Shown here: one piece after another, positions 40,451 to 49,887 of the stretch
Layout of the letters: every line of letters starts with the position of its first letter
How positions within the stretch are numbered: position 1 is the stretch's first letter
From: Acetivibrio straminisolvens JCM 21531
GTDB lineage: Bacteria; Bacillota; Clostridia; Acetivibrionales; Acetivibrionaceae
Length of the DNA stretch: 64,000 nt
NCBI RefSeq assembly: GCF_000521465.1
Contig: NZ_BAVR01000011.1
Span: 1-64,000 of the forward strand
Reading direction: 5' to 3'
The notes under the pieces: generated by a model
Seen by the model: only the letters and a program-made list of their open reading frames with translations
What the model was told of the DNA's origin: nothing
Databases searched by the model: none
Program-made: the position numbers and the translations under genes

Positions 40451-41359
40451 TCATAAACTCTTATGTTTTGGGCTAAGCTGGCTTTTAGCATGGGAAAAGG
40501 TATTTTCCAATTTTACAGGACGAATATATAACTTTTCGGATATATCCTTACCGCCGGGAACTCCGGCAGCATCTGCCCTGCAACGCTGGCAATGCCGGAA
40601 TACATTGATATAAGCTTGGGCTTGTGACCTCACTTTGCTGATGAGATCACATCCCGGTGTGCTGCACCAGCTAAGCTTGTGCTGGGGAATCAGGGGAATG
40701 ATGTTATAGATTTTTGCTCCGTGCTGTGCAACAGTCTTTGCCACCTCCACCACATGATCCGCATTGATCTCCGGAATCAATACCGTATTTACTTTTACGG
40801 TTATTCCTGATTGGGATACTTTCTTAATTCCGGCAAGTTGATTTTGAATAAGAATTTTCGCGGCTTCAATTCCTTCATAGCACTTACCATGATAGACAAT
40901 GTCCTCGCAAATCTGTGCCTGTATTTTCGGGTCAACTGCATTAACGGTGACAGTTAGGCTGTCAATGCCTACATCAATAATCTCATCAGCATATTCCGGC
41001 AAAAGAAGTCCGTTTGTGCTCATGCATTTTATAATATGGGGGAATTCCTCTTTGATAAGGCGAAAGGTTTGCAGCGCGTAAGGTGTTGCCAAGGTATCAC
41101 CCGGCCCGGCCACCCCTGCCACAGTAATATCGGGGCAAAGCTCCACCGCCCTTCTCACTGTCTCTACAGCTTCCTGAGGTGTAATAATTCCGCTTGCAAC
41201 ACCGGGACGGTTATCCGTATCATTGATGTCACGCTTGCAAAAATTGCAGGCAATATTGCACCCGTAAGATACCGGCAAATGAACACGCCCCTTATTGTTT
41301 TTAGCTCCCGCTGCAAAGCAGGGATGATTTTTTTTCAGATCTTCATATGTAAATGCCAT
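40451..41359 (-). CDS. NifB-like radical SAM cofactor-assembly protein
   Basis: 302 residues. Radical SAM cluster motif SYGCNIACNFCKRDI (CxxxCxxC, near 27-39), NifB block NRPGVASGIITPQEAVE, and the C-terminal Cys-rich HCQRCRADAAGVPG. NifB builds the carbide-containing 8Fe core used by nitrogenases. This one lacks the fused NifX domain; a separate NifX-like gene precedes it. The presence of NifB argues that the NifDK-like enzyme carries a nitrogenase-type cluster. It corresponds to MarB in the Mar concept. Twelve bases separate it from the NifX-like gene. Confidence 0.92.
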   Translation of the reverse strand: MAFTYEDLKKNHPCFAAGAKNNKGRVHLPVSYGCNIACNFCKRDINDTDNRPGVASGIITPQEAVETVRRAVELCPDITVAGVAGPGDTLATPYALQTFRLIKEEFPHIIKCMSTNGLLLPEYADEIIDVGIDSLTVTVNAVDPKIQAQICEDIVYHGKCYEGIEAAKILIQNQLAGIKKVSQSGITVKVNTVLIPEINADHVVEVAKTVAQHGAKIYNIIPLIPQHKLSWCSTPGCDLISKVRSQAQAYINVFRHCQRCRADAAGVPGGKDISEKLYIRPVKLENTFSHAKSQLSPKHKSL

Positions 41360-41370
41360 AAAATTCCCCC

Positions 41371-41706
41371 CTAACTGTCTTCCTTAAGCAAGTTGCTGCC
41401 TACCAACCGGGCAAGAATATCTTCCACCTCACCGGTTGCTTCAAAGACCCTTTTGCCTTTGGCTATCATAACAGCTGCCGCAGCCTCACCTATTTTCAAA
41501 ACAAATATTGCATCACAATCATCCAACACTGAAATCAGATGGTCAAATCCGCCTTCGCAATGGCCCTGACATTTGGCAGCCGTTTTCCGTGTCTCCACAA
41601 AATGTGCTTCTTTATCCACGTCATATATCTGCCAGTATCTGGCCGAACCAAAGTGTTGGTCAATGACTGTGCCGTCAATACTTGCAAACCCAATGCGATA
41701 ACTCAT
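41371..41706 (-). CDS. NifX/NifB-C-terminal-domain-like cofactor carrier
   Basis: About 111 residues from MSYRIGFASIDG, which follows AGGGAGGG. The fold is that of dinitrogenase iron-molybdenum cofactor biosynthesis proteins (NifX, NafY, C-terminus of NifB): VIDQHFGSARYWQIYDVD, then CDAIFVLKIGEAAAAVM. It carries the pattern KCQGHCEGG, a possible cluster-binding loop. Such proteins bind and shuttle NifB cofactor. It lies between nifK-like and nifB-like genes. Confidence 0.87.
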   Translation of the reverse strand: MSYRIGFASIDGTVIDQHFGSARYWQIYDVDKEAHFVETRKTAAKCQGHCEGGFDHLISVLDDCDAIFVLKIGEAAAAVMIAKGKRVFEATGEVEDILARLVGSNLLKEDS

Positions 41707-41719
41707 ACGGCCACCCTCC

Positions 41720-43063
41720 CTACTCATAGGTTGAAAGAACCATCTGGTAGATGTCCTCTATAACCCGGAGCCCTCCTGTAAATCCTGCGTAATTAGTTGT
41801 CATGACCAACCGGTAAGGAGAAGGTATAGCCGCTGAAAGAAAATCATAGCCTTTTTCGTTTGCCAGCTCCTTATCCCATCCGGAGCCGATGATAAGACCT
41901 CTGCCGTTATGATGGATCCCCCGTAAAATCTCCTGTGCCTTTCCCGCATCGGGCTCAAAACAAAGTGGAATTTCCTTTTTATCGCTGGTGCTTTTCAAAT
42001 CGGCGCGAATGGCTTCATGAAATTTTTCTGGAGTAGCATCTGTAATGAATTGTTCCTTTGGTACAATTCCCACCTCGTGCAGTAAGAACTTAGACAGTGC
42101 AACAACATATCCCGCATCATGAAGAATATGGGCATGGTTGGGAAGACCGTAGCGAAACTCCAAAAGGAAAGTGGCAAGGTTATCAATCTCTTCATAGTAG
42201 GCATTGGACTCGTGCCGGATAAACTCCTGGGCTGCTGCCTTGTCAATATCGGCTCCTTGCTCGATTGCAAATTCCACAACTTGATTTAGGAACGCCTCCG
42301 TTTGATTGGCACCAATGGGAATGTGATGAAACCATGTATATTCTTGCCCGTATTTGGATTTAAGGTGATCCGCAATGGGTTTTCCGTACCATGGGGAAAC
42401 CAAAATATTGAAAAGGGCTGTCGGTATGGACTGCCACTCTTTTACCCCTCCTGACTGGGGTCCGAATAAAACATTTGCCTTTAACCCAATACCGGCAAGC
42501 AGACGCTTGTATTCGGCCAGATTACCCTTCCAAAACGGATCCTGATACGGGATGGAAGCTATAAGATTCACCGTGTTTTTTTGCGACTTTGGCTTATTCT
42601 CATCTTCAAACCGGCTCACATACTGATCGATAATGGCATTAACCACAAGACTGTGAGCTTCAAAATTGGTGGCCTTAAATCCTGCAGTTTCCACGGATAC
42701 AATCGGTTTACCCTCTTCGGCAAATTCAGAAACCAGGCTATCCACATCGTCTCCGACAATACCGGCAGTGCAACCGGTCAACACCACCTGCAAATCCGTG
42801 TCCAATACTTTATAGGTATTTTTTATAATATCCCGCAGCCGGTTGATTCCGCCAAACACAACTTCCTTCTCGGTAAAGTTTGTGCAGGGAGATGTGCATC
42901 CTCCGGCATATCCCGTTGACCGTTCAAAAAATCCGGCAATCATCTCGCCGCAGCCGGGACCGGAATGAAGAATCGGCACGGCCCGCGGAATGGCCACCAC
43001 GGTTTGCAAAGCACCGATTGCACAGGTAAAACGTTCTTGTTCAATCAATCCTGATCTACTCAT
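41720..43063 (-). CDS. NifK-like beta subunit of a nitrogenase-like reductase
   Basis: 447 residues, oxidoreductase/nitrogenase component 1 family. Three Cys occupy the places of the beta-subunit P-cluster ligands: RFTCAIGA (near 14), HSGPGCGEM (near 38) and VLTGCTAGIVGDDV (near 98). The protein lacks the long N-terminal extension of true NifK and is shorter (NifK about 520), as in group IV and Mar-type homologues. It overlaps nifD-like by four bases (ATGA), implying a stoichiometric complex. Intact, no frame break. Confidence 0.92.
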   Translation of the reverse strand: MSRSGLIEQERFTCAIGALQTVVAIPRAVPILHSGPGCGEMIAGFFERSTGYAGGCTSPCTNFTEKEVVFGGINRLRDIIKNTYKVLDTDLQVVLTGCTAGIVGDDVDSLVSEFAEEGKPIVSVETAGFKATNFEAHSLVVNAIIDQYVSRFEDENKPKSQKNTVNLIASIPYQDPFWKGNLAEYKRLLAGIGLKANVLFGPQSGGVKEWQSIPTALFNILVSPWYGKPIADHLKSKYGQEYTWFHHIPIGANQTEAFLNQVVEFAIEQGADIDKAAAQEFIRHESNAYYEEIDNLATFLLEFRYGLPNHAHILHDAGYVVALSKFLLHEVGIVPKEQFITDATPEKFHEAIRADLKSTSDKKEIPLCFEPDAGKAQEILRGIHHNGRGLIIGSGWDKELANEKGYDFLSAAIPSPYRLVMTTNYAGFTGGLRVIEDIYQMVLSTYE

Positions 43064-44533
43064 CTACCGGCACCTCCTTTCAGGAAATAATACGGCGGCT
43101 GCTCAAGCCACCATTTCGTGTATGGATTGATGGCATGCTTTTCGAGATTTTTTACAAATTCGTCGTTTTCGATAACTTCTAAAAGCCGTTCACCATAATT
43201 GACCAGCCCTTCATAACCCATGGAGTAATGCTCATCGCCAATTAAAAGTGACGGAATGCCCAGTTTTGCTCCCCACAGTGTCATGCCGCCATGCCGGGCC
43301 AGCAGTACATCGGGACGGATACGGTTTAAGGCATTGACCAGTTCAAATTCCTGCTTGTTGCAAACATTGTAGTTAAAAACATTTCCATAATCGGCTACAC
43401 GCTGTGCCAGTTGGTCGTTTTCCTCTCGTCCGCTGTCATAGATGGGGTCATGATGGAAAATCGCTGCACCGACCGCTTTCATGCCGAGCTCTCCCAGCAC
43501 ATCCAACAACGCATGGCCATGGGCCGCACCTGCTGTTACATAAGCCGTTTTTCCGGCCAACTTTTCCCGTAGCTTCGATTTTGGGCAGATACTCTTTCTT
43601 TTTCTCTGCAATGATTTTTTCAGCAATTTCTTCTTTGCCGAGAATCTTTCCCAACGCCCGGAACCATCTATCCGTTTGTGCAATACCATAGGGTGGTGCG
43701 GCAGGAATTTCAGGAACACCAAAATCCTGTTCCAGCACTGCCCCAAGATAGCTTCCCAGTGTAGAGCAAGCCTGGACAGTAGCAACAGCCTCGCTGGCAT
43801 ATTTTAATCCGTTTACTGTAGAAAAAGGAGTTATGTAATTGGGTTTTGCACCGAAGGGAGCAAACCATTCGGCAAACACATCGCTGCCCCAGAAATTTAT
43901 CACATTAATCATGTCATCCCGCTGAGCCCTTGGTTTTTGAATTAGCTTGCGCGCAATACCGTGATAAGCTGCGTCAAAACCTGTGGTCCATACTTTGGAA
44001 CGAAAGCCTTCGCAAAAGATGGCTACCACCGGTATTCCCAACTCCTCCTCAGCTTCGTTACATACACTCTCCACATCATCGCCGATAATTCCGGCAGCAC
44101 ATGTGGTCAATACAAAAATAGCATTGGCCTTTGTTCGTTCATATACCTCACGAATGGTATTGGCAAGCTTTATATTTCCTCCATAAACCGTATCCTTTTC
44201 CTTTAGATTGGTGGAAAAGATGCGGCGTGGTGTGGGGCGTTCAATACCGCGTAAAGAATAATTCACCCGATATGTAAAGGCAAATTCATGCAGACAAGAT
44301 GAGCACCCCACCGGACCATGGCTTATGACTGCTCCATCCTGAATTAACACAGTCATACAAGCCGCTTTTGAGGTAGCACATCCCAGACATTGGCTAAAGG
44401 AACGTTCTTTATCCTTCAAGCCGAATTCACGGGCTTCTACAAGTTCCTCAGCATCTCCTTGATAACCCGTTATTGAATTAATACGAATTTCCCTTATCTG
44501 TACTTCCGGAAGGGATAAATTTATTTTTGACAT
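43060..44533 (-). CDS. NifD-like alpha subunit of a nitrogenase-like reductase, frameshifted
   Basis: About 490 residues once one A is removed from the four-A run (T-run 43579-43582), which joins EYLPKSKLREKLAGKTAYVT. Alpha P-cluster Cys positions are kept: SFSQCLGCA, HGPVGCSSC and VLTTCAAGIIGDDV. The cofactor-ligand Cys is plausibly in VQACSTLGSYLGAVL (the NifD Cys275 region) and the His in GDEHYSMGYEGL (the His442 region). It therefore seems able to hold both cluster types. True nitrogenase residues around the substrate pocket differ, which fits a non-N2 substrate. Start after GGAGTGA. Confidence 0.9.
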
Positions 44534-45017
44534 TTGTCATCACTCCGTTCGCTAAAGATTCCAAACTTTTTTCACTCATCCGATATGTACGCCGGTCTAA
44601 AAGGGGAGCTGCCCCCAGATGCTTATAAAACCTTGAGCCGCTTTTATTGTCCTCAAGTACATACCAGTCAAGACGTTTCGCACCCCTTTGTAAAGCTATT
44701 TTTGCAAGCTGTTTCATAAGTGCTTTACCAATACCCTTGCCTCGATATTCTTCTTTCACAAACAGGTCTTCTAAAAAGAGGTTTTGTCGTCCGGAAAAGG
44801 TCGAATATACTGGATAAAACAGTGCAAAGGCTGCGGGATTACCGTCAATTTCGGCTATTAAAACATTTGCCTGTCTTTTTTGAAAAAGGGATTCCCGAAG
44901 CTCTGCTTCAGTGGTTGTGACCTCTTTGCCCATTCTCTCAAATTCTGCTAGCTCTTTAATGAACGAGAGCACCAATGCACTGTCAGATATTTCTGCTTCT
45001 CTAATATGTAAGTCCAT
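44478..45017 (-). CDS. GNAT N-acetyltransferase heading the nitrogenase-like operon
   Basis: About 179 residues from MDLHIREAEISDS (ribosome site GAGGTGG). The acetyl-CoA loop is EEYRGKGIGKALMKQ (near 90-104), with the diamine-acetyltransferase-like NLFLEDLFV before it and WYVLEDNKSGSRFYKHLGA after. The last 56 bases overlap the nifD-like gene, so the two are translationally linked. The substrate may be an amine or amino acid; a role in the sulfur pathway (acetylating a thio-amino acid) is speculation. Confidence 0.85.
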   Translation of the reverse strand: MDLHIREAEISDSALVLSFIKELAEFERMGKEVTTTEAELRESLFQKRQANVLIAEIDGNPAAFALFYPVYSTFSGRQNLFLEDLFVKEEYRGKGIGKALMKQLAKIALQRGAKRLDWYVLEDNKSGSRFYKHLGAAPLLDRRTYRMSEKSLESLANGVMTNVKNKFIPSGSTDKGNSY

Positions 45018-45042
45018 AACAACCACCTCTTCTTTTCATATT

Positions 45043-45130
45043 AATCATATATGATTACTATGTTTAAAAATATTACACTTCTCTATACACAATGTCAAGT
45101 GTTTTTTATTAAACTTATATGAATACTATG
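45043..45130 (-). promoter_or_regulatory. Promoter of the nitrogenase-like operon with two operator-like sites
   Basis: Minus-strand promoter TTGACA (45093-45098), 17-base spacer, TAATAT (45070-45075). Just downstream lies CATAGTAATCATATATGATT (45043-45062). Just upstream of the -35 lies CATAGTATTCATATAAG (45114-45130). Both match the consensus CATASTAWTCATATATG shared with the mccB, rrf2 and metNIQ promoters. Sites flanking a promoter suit repression by the Rrf2 protein. Confidence 0.7.
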
Positions 45131-45797
45131 TATTAAGGGATTTTAATTCTCCGTTGTCCATTCGATAAACATGTTTTCCATAGTGAATGGTACTAAGATC
45201 ATGGGTAACCAGCAGAACCGCCGTACCTTCATTGGCAATCTCCGAAAACAGGTGCATAACTTCATAAGTAGTCTGTGCATCCAAATCATTTGTAGGCTCA
45301 TCGGCCAAAAGAAGTTTCGGTTTATTCATAAGTGCTCTGGCTATGGTGACCCGCCTAAGTTCTCCCCCGGACAACTGCTGTGGATAAGCATTGGCCAGAT
45401 GTGCAATGCCAAACTGCTCCAAAAGCGATAGGGCTCTCTTATCGACATCTCCTTGACGTTTTTGCAAATAATGTGGTAAACGAACGTTATCAAGAACCGA
45501 CAAATTCGATAAAATACTATGTCCTTGCGGTATATAGCCTATATAGGAGTTGCGAAACGCAGATAATTCCCTGTCCTTCAGGGACATGATATTGCAGCCG
45601 TCAATACTGATCTGACCCACCGTTGGAGAAACAAGTCCGCCGATTAGATTCAAGAGGGTACTCTTTCCGCTGCCGGAACGGCCGATAATAATGGCAAAAT
45701 CACCTGAATTCATTTTCAGCCCAACGTCCTTGACTGCGAAAAATGGCCGGTTGGTCCGGGTATATTCCTTGCTGAGATTACTTACTTCAAGCAGCAT
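45126..45797 (-). CDS. ABC transporter ATP-binding protein, LolD/MacB type
   Basis: 223 residues. Walker A IIGRSGSGKSTLLNLIG, Q-loop YIPQGHSILSN, signature PQQLSGGELRRVTIARAL, Walker B LLLADEPTNDLD, H-loop LVTHDLSTIHY. This subfamily works with FtsX-type permeases, which move lipids, peptides or act mechanically on the envelope. It is the last gene of the mccB-mccA operon, next to its permease. Confidence 0.9.
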   Translation of the reverse strand: MLLEVSNLSKEYTRTNRPFFAVKDVGLKMNSGDFAIIIGRSGSGKSTLLNLIGGLVSPTVGQISIDGCNIMSLKDRELSAFRNSYIGYIPQGHSILSNLSVLDNVRLPHYLQKRQGDVDKRALSLLEQFGIAHLANAYPQQLSGGELRRVTIARALMNKPKLLLADEPTNDLDAQTTYEVMHLFSEIANEGTAVLLVTHDLSTIHYGKHVYRMDNGELKSLNT

Positions 45798-45798
45798 T

Positions 45799-47029
45799 CT
45801 ACTCCCCCTCCCTTAAAGTGAGATAAGTTTGGGAACGGCTGACTTTAACGGCAAAATAGGCTGAAGCAATTGGGCCAAGGGAAAAAGCTACGAGTAATGT
45901 CCCCAGTAAAATAGCTATAATCCAAAGAAGAGAAGGCTGTATGTAAGGCAATCCTATGTTGTCGCCAATGAAAACATTAAAAGGGAATACAAATATTGCT
46001 GCAAGCATAGTTCCTATAACACCGCCTGACATACTGATATACAGCGACTCCCAAATCAAAATGGCAGCAAGCTTTTTCTTTGTGGCACCCAGTATCCGCA
46101 TAATAGCAAATTCCTTTTTTCGTTCATTGGCTGAGGCTGAAAATACCACCATCAATATTACCAATGTTACACCCAAAAGCACCAATGCAAATACATAAAA
46201 GAAGGTTATAATATTGCCAAGCTCTTTGAAATGCCGGTAATTAAATTTTGTGTCCTGACAATTTGGACACCATCCGTTTTTCTTCGGATATTGGTTATGA
46301 CTCGGTCTATATCGTACCCTTCACGAACTTTAATCAGTACGGATGAAATATAGGTATCGGAATCCGTATCCTCCAAAAGTAAAAGCCTTTTTCTTTTGCA
46401 CCGGAATATAGGTCTTTAAGGGTTTCCATAGTAGCAAATACGGATTGATCCAATCCGGTCCCCGTTTTGTCAAGCTTTGCGGCCACGGGATATTCTTTAT
46501 CAAAAAATTTAATGTGCTTGTTATCCTCAATCATAATATCACTTCCGATAATAACAGCACCGTTTTCAAGATTTCCCCCCAGATTTTCTTGAATCCAAGG
46601 TTGAATTGAAAAATCCGTAGCCGGATCAAATCCCACAATCTGCACGGGAAGAGAACAGCATCCTGTACTTAGTGAAATGAGGTAAAATTGTGTTGACAGT
46701 TTGGAAATACCCTCTACTTCCTGAAGCTTTTGGGCAATCTCTTTATTAAAATAAAAGTAGGACGGCTCTCCTGTTAAAAGAATAGATTCCTGTTCTCCAC
46801 CATGCCCAAGGGGAACCACAATCAAATCCGCACCAAGCCTTGCTTCTACACTGCGAAGCCCGTTCTTCAGGCTAAAGGACAGGACAGTTCCTCCAAAAAG
46901 TGCAAAAGACAGGGTTGCAACTACCAGTATTAATGCAAAGGTTCGAAAGGACTTTTTTCTGAGATTTAGAAAGGAGATCCTATTTGAAGTCAATGCATAT
47001 GCCATCATAAATTTCCCCTTTGCTTTCAA
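45799..47029 (-). CDS. FtsX/MacB-type ABC permease, frameshifted twice
   Basis: About 410 residues. N-terminal helix (FALILVVATLSFALFGGTVL), a large extracytoplasmic domain with a Cys pair (STGCCSLPV), then three C-terminal helices, with NERKKEFAIMRILGATKKKL between them, the classic FtsX-family loop. One missing T/A at 46381-46384 and one at 46225-46227 break the frame; restoring them gives LLEDTDSDTYISSVLIKV and ELGNIITFFYVFALVLLG. It pairs with the LolD-like ATPase. Start overlaps the DUF4418 gene. Confidence 0.82.
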
Positions 47030-47414
47030 ATTTCCACAAGTAAACCGTATTTATACCGGCAAAAACTACAAGAACTATGCTTATTAAGCTTAACATGGGA
47101 AGGGTTAATGACCGGCAGGTCATGTGTACTTTGGAACAAACACCCGTTATGTTATTGGGAAACAGAAAGGCCAATATTCCAATGGGAATTGCGGCAATAT
47201 TCAACCCTATTCTAAATTTCCTATTCTTTATTAACAGCATCAAAACACCCACAGCAATTGTCAGAATACCCAGTACAAGTTCTGCTTTTGCCGTGCTCTG
47301 GCATCTCATAGCATCATCGAAGCTTTACAAACCGGAAAAATTAAATAAGGTCCAAGAGCCAGTAAAACAACCAAATACAAGATAGACAATACCTAGAAAA
47401 ACTTTATTTTTCAT
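46980..47414 (-). CDS. DUF4418-like membrane protein, frameshifted
   Basis: About 145 residues. It begins MKNKVFLGIVYLVFGCF after GAGGTGA, continues after a break with ALGPYLIFPVCKAS and after another with MRCQSTAKAELVLGILTI. The combination of FPVC, a Met/Cys block, MRC-x-STAKAEL and later TGVCSKVHMTCRSLT matches DUF4418. Breaks lie near 47361-47366 and 47306-47314. Four membrane segments. Conserved Cys pairs suggest thiol or metal chemistry at the membrane. It overlaps the FtsX-like permease by 50 bases and probably works with it. Confidence 0.7.
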
Positions 47415-47425
47415 TTTTATTCACC

Positions 47426-48334
47426 TCACAAAAACAGATTTTTGGATAGATATCGTTCACCCCTGTCAGGCAACACTGTAACAATGGTGCCGCACTGGAT
47501 GCGCATGGCAAGCTTGCGTACCGCTGCAAGATTTGCTCCGGAGGACGAGCCGGCAATAATACCCTCATTTCGCGCCAGAAGCCTGGCCTCGGCAAAAGCC
47601 TCATCATCACTGACCTTTATAACATCATCCACAAGAGACATATCCATTGTATCCGGTATAAAGTCGTTTCCAATGCCTTCTATGTCATAATCACCATGCT
47701 CTCCTCCTCCCATCGTGGAACCTATGGGGTCGGCAAGAATACCTTTTATATCCCGCTTTTGTTCTTTTAAGTAACGTACGATTCCCGCATATGTACCACC
47801 GCTTCCTGCACCGGCGACAAAATAATCTATGTCCGCCCCCAAATCAGTCCAAATTTCCGGACCGGTTGTTTCGTAATGGGCCAACGGATTTGACGGATTT
47901 CGGAATTGTTCCAGTGAAACGGCTTTAGGGATGGACTGTCGCAATTCCTCTGCTTTTCGTTCCGCTCCCAACATTCCTTCTTCACGGGGTGTGTTAATTA
48001 CCTCCGCACCAAGAGCGCGGAGCAGAGCCTGTTTTTCTTGCGAGAATTTGGTCGGCACCACCATAATTAACCGATAACCCCGGTTAAGGGCGGCAAAAGC
48101 AATACCCAGTCCGGTATTTCCCGCAGTTCCTTCCACTATTGTGCTGCCAGGAACCAGAATACCTCTTTTTTCAGCATCTTCAATCATATATTTTCCGATT
48201 CGGTCTTTTACACTGCCACTGGGGTTATATAGTTCAAGCTTGGCATATACACGGACGCCGTCAGGAAAACCGGAATGGCGAAGGCGTACAAGAGGTGTGT
48301 TTCCTATAAGTTGTTGCATATCATCATACTTCAT
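47426..48334 (-). CDS. mccA: O-acetylserine-dependent cystathionine beta-synthase / cysteine synthase family
   Basis: 302 residues, PLP fold type II. PLP lysine in NPSGSVKDRIG (near 43), EGTAGNTGLGIAFAA and the phosphate loop GAGSGGTYAGI. The stretch MVVPTKFSQEKQALLRALGA is typical of the MccA/CBS branch rather than CysK. It condenses homocysteine with O-acetylserine to cystathionine, the first step of reverse transsulfuration. It follows mccB with an ATGA overlap. Cysteine synthase activity is an alternative. Intact. Confidence 0.85.
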   Translation of the reverse strand: MKYDDMQQLIGNTPLVRLRHSGFPDGVRVYAKLELYNPSGSVKDRIGKYMIEDAEKRGILVPGSTIVEGTAGNTGLGIAFAALNRGYRLIMVVPTKFSQEKQALLRALGAEVINTPREEGMLGAERKAEELRQSIPKAVSLEQFRNPSNPLAHYETTGPEIWTDLGADIDYFVAGAGSGGTYAGIVRYLKEQKRDIKGILADPIGSTMGGGEHGDYDIEGIGNDFIPDTMDMSLVDDVIKVSDDEAFAEARLLARNEGIIAGSSSGANLAAVRKLAMRIQCGTIVTVLPDRGERYLSKNLFL

Positions 48335-49511
48335 AATACTCGAGCTCCTTCTATAGCAGAAAATAAATCGTTTTGTAAATCATCATAATTTTCAATACCC
48401 ACCGACAAGCGGACCAATGTATCCGTAATGCCTATCTTTCACGTATTTCCTTTGGAATAGATGCATGGGTCATGCTTGAAGGATGGCAAACAAGGCTTTC
48501 AACACCGCCCAAGCTTTCCGCAAGAGCAATCATCTCTAAACCTTCAAAAAACTTGTTGATGTCATAATTATTATGTAGCTCAAAGGAAATCATGGCTCCG
48601 CCGTTTTTTGCCTGCCTCTTTTGAATTTCATATCCTTGAGCAGATTTTAAGCCGGGATAATAAATGTTTTTAACTGCCGGATTGCTCTTTAAAGCCTCTG
48701 CTAATTTTTCTGCATTGGACACATGGGCTTCCATGCGCACTGCCAACGTCTTGATACTACGAATGAGCAAGAAAGAATCAAACGGCCCGGCAACGGCTCC
48801 CACCGCATTTTGTATGAAATGCAGCTTTTCTGCCAGTTCATCATCTTTTACAATGACAAATCCCGCAATAACATCGCTATGTCCACCTAAATATTTGGTT
48901 GCCGAATGCACGACAATATCCGCACCAAGCTCTAAAGGACGTTGCAGATAAGGCGTCATGAAAGTATTATCCACTATAGTCAGCGCACCTTTGGATCTCG
49001 CAATTTCTGCTGCCGCCGCAATATCCGTAACTTTGAGCAGCGGATTGGCCGGAGATTCAATCAACAAAGCCTTAACGTCCGAAGTAAAGGCACTTTCAAG
49101 TGCTGCCAAATCAGTGGTGTCTACAATTTTATAGCTGAGCCCGTACTGCTTGAAGATTTTATCCAGGATTCGGAAAGTTCCTCCATACACATTGTCGGAA
49201 ATAATGACACTGTCCCCGGATTTAAAGAGATGTAAAACCGCATCGATTGCCGCCATACCGGAAGAAAATGCAAATCCCCCGGCCCCTCCCTCCAACTCTG
49301 CAATCAGGGCCTCCAACGCTGCCCGCGTAGGATTTCCCGTCCGGGAATATTCCCAATTTGAGCGGGGCTTACCCAAACCGTCCTGTTCAAAGGTAGAAGT
49401 TTGATAAATAGGGGTATTTACTGCACCAGTATGGAAATCTCCATAAATGCCGCCATGGATAACTGCCGATTCAATATATTTGTAACGTGCCAAATCAATC
49501 ATTCCTTTCAA
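48331..49511 (-). CDS. mccB: Cystathionine gamma-lyase family enzyme, frameshifted near the end
   Basis: About 393 residues, PLP Cys/Met enzyme. PLP Lys in VHSATKYLGGHSDVIAG (near 205), with EYSRTGNPTRAALEALIA and TSTFEQDGLG. It cleaves cystathionine to cysteine, and with mccA converts homocysteine sulfur to cysteine. One base missing near 48433-48438 restores GITDTLVRLSVGIENYDDLQ and the usual C-terminus, ending at 48331. The start is uncertain (TTG at 49511, ATG at 49502, or a later TTG). A cystathionine gamma-synthase role cannot be excluded. Confidence 0.87.
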
Positions 49512-49551
49512 TATTAGTAGTCTGGGCGTATTAAATCTGGATGCTTCCCTT

Positions 49552-49605
49552 CTAACAAAGTTTTTTTCCGATGGGATTCTTTAGGTTCTTAGAGGTTATG
49601 GACAT
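49552..49605 (-). CDS. Short upstream frame before mccB
   Basis: A 17-codon frame (starts MSITSKNLKN, ends KKLC and a stop) seven bases after GGAGGTAA. The ribosome site is far better than that of mccB, and the penultimate sense position is Leu followed by Cys. It may be a leader peptide like those before metY and metNIQ, though it is not Met/Cys-rich. Confidence 0.35.
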   Translation of the reverse strand: MSITSKNLKNPIGKKLC

Positions 49606-49628
49606 ACCTGTTACCTCCATTTATAGAA

Positions 49629-49712
49629 ATTTATTATTCATATATGTTTTATATGTTTTATCATAAACTTTTTATTCCAAATTGTCAATATAAAATTTAC
49701 TATTCATATATG
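49629..49712 (-). promoter_or_regulatory. Promoter of the mccB operon with two operator-like sites
   Basis: Minus-strand TTGACA (49683-49688), 17 bases, TATGAT (49660-49665). Operator-like copies on the plus strand: ATTTATTATTCATATATG (49629-49646), downstream of the start site, and TTTACTATTCATATATG (49696-49712), upstream of the -35. The arrangement is the same as at the nitrogenase-like operon. Confidence 0.7.
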
Positions 49713-49821
49713 TTTTATTTTTTTGAATGGAAATGTATTAATAAATAAAGTATTGAGCAGAATTATGAAGCAAGTATAGAAGCTGTTCTTATGAATGGAA
49801 AGGGATAAAAAGGAAGGCCTA

Positions 49822-49872
49822 TTGACAATACAACTTTATCCTTTTATCATAATTACATACTATATATATATG
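49822..49872 (+). promoter_or_regulatory. Promoter of the rrf2 gene with an operator-like site
   Basis: TTGACA (49822-49827), 17 bases, TATCAT, then CATACTATATATATATG (49856-49872) just after the -10. The site suggests that the regulator controls itself. Confidence 0.6.
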
Positions 49873-49887
49873 AAATGAGTGATAAGG

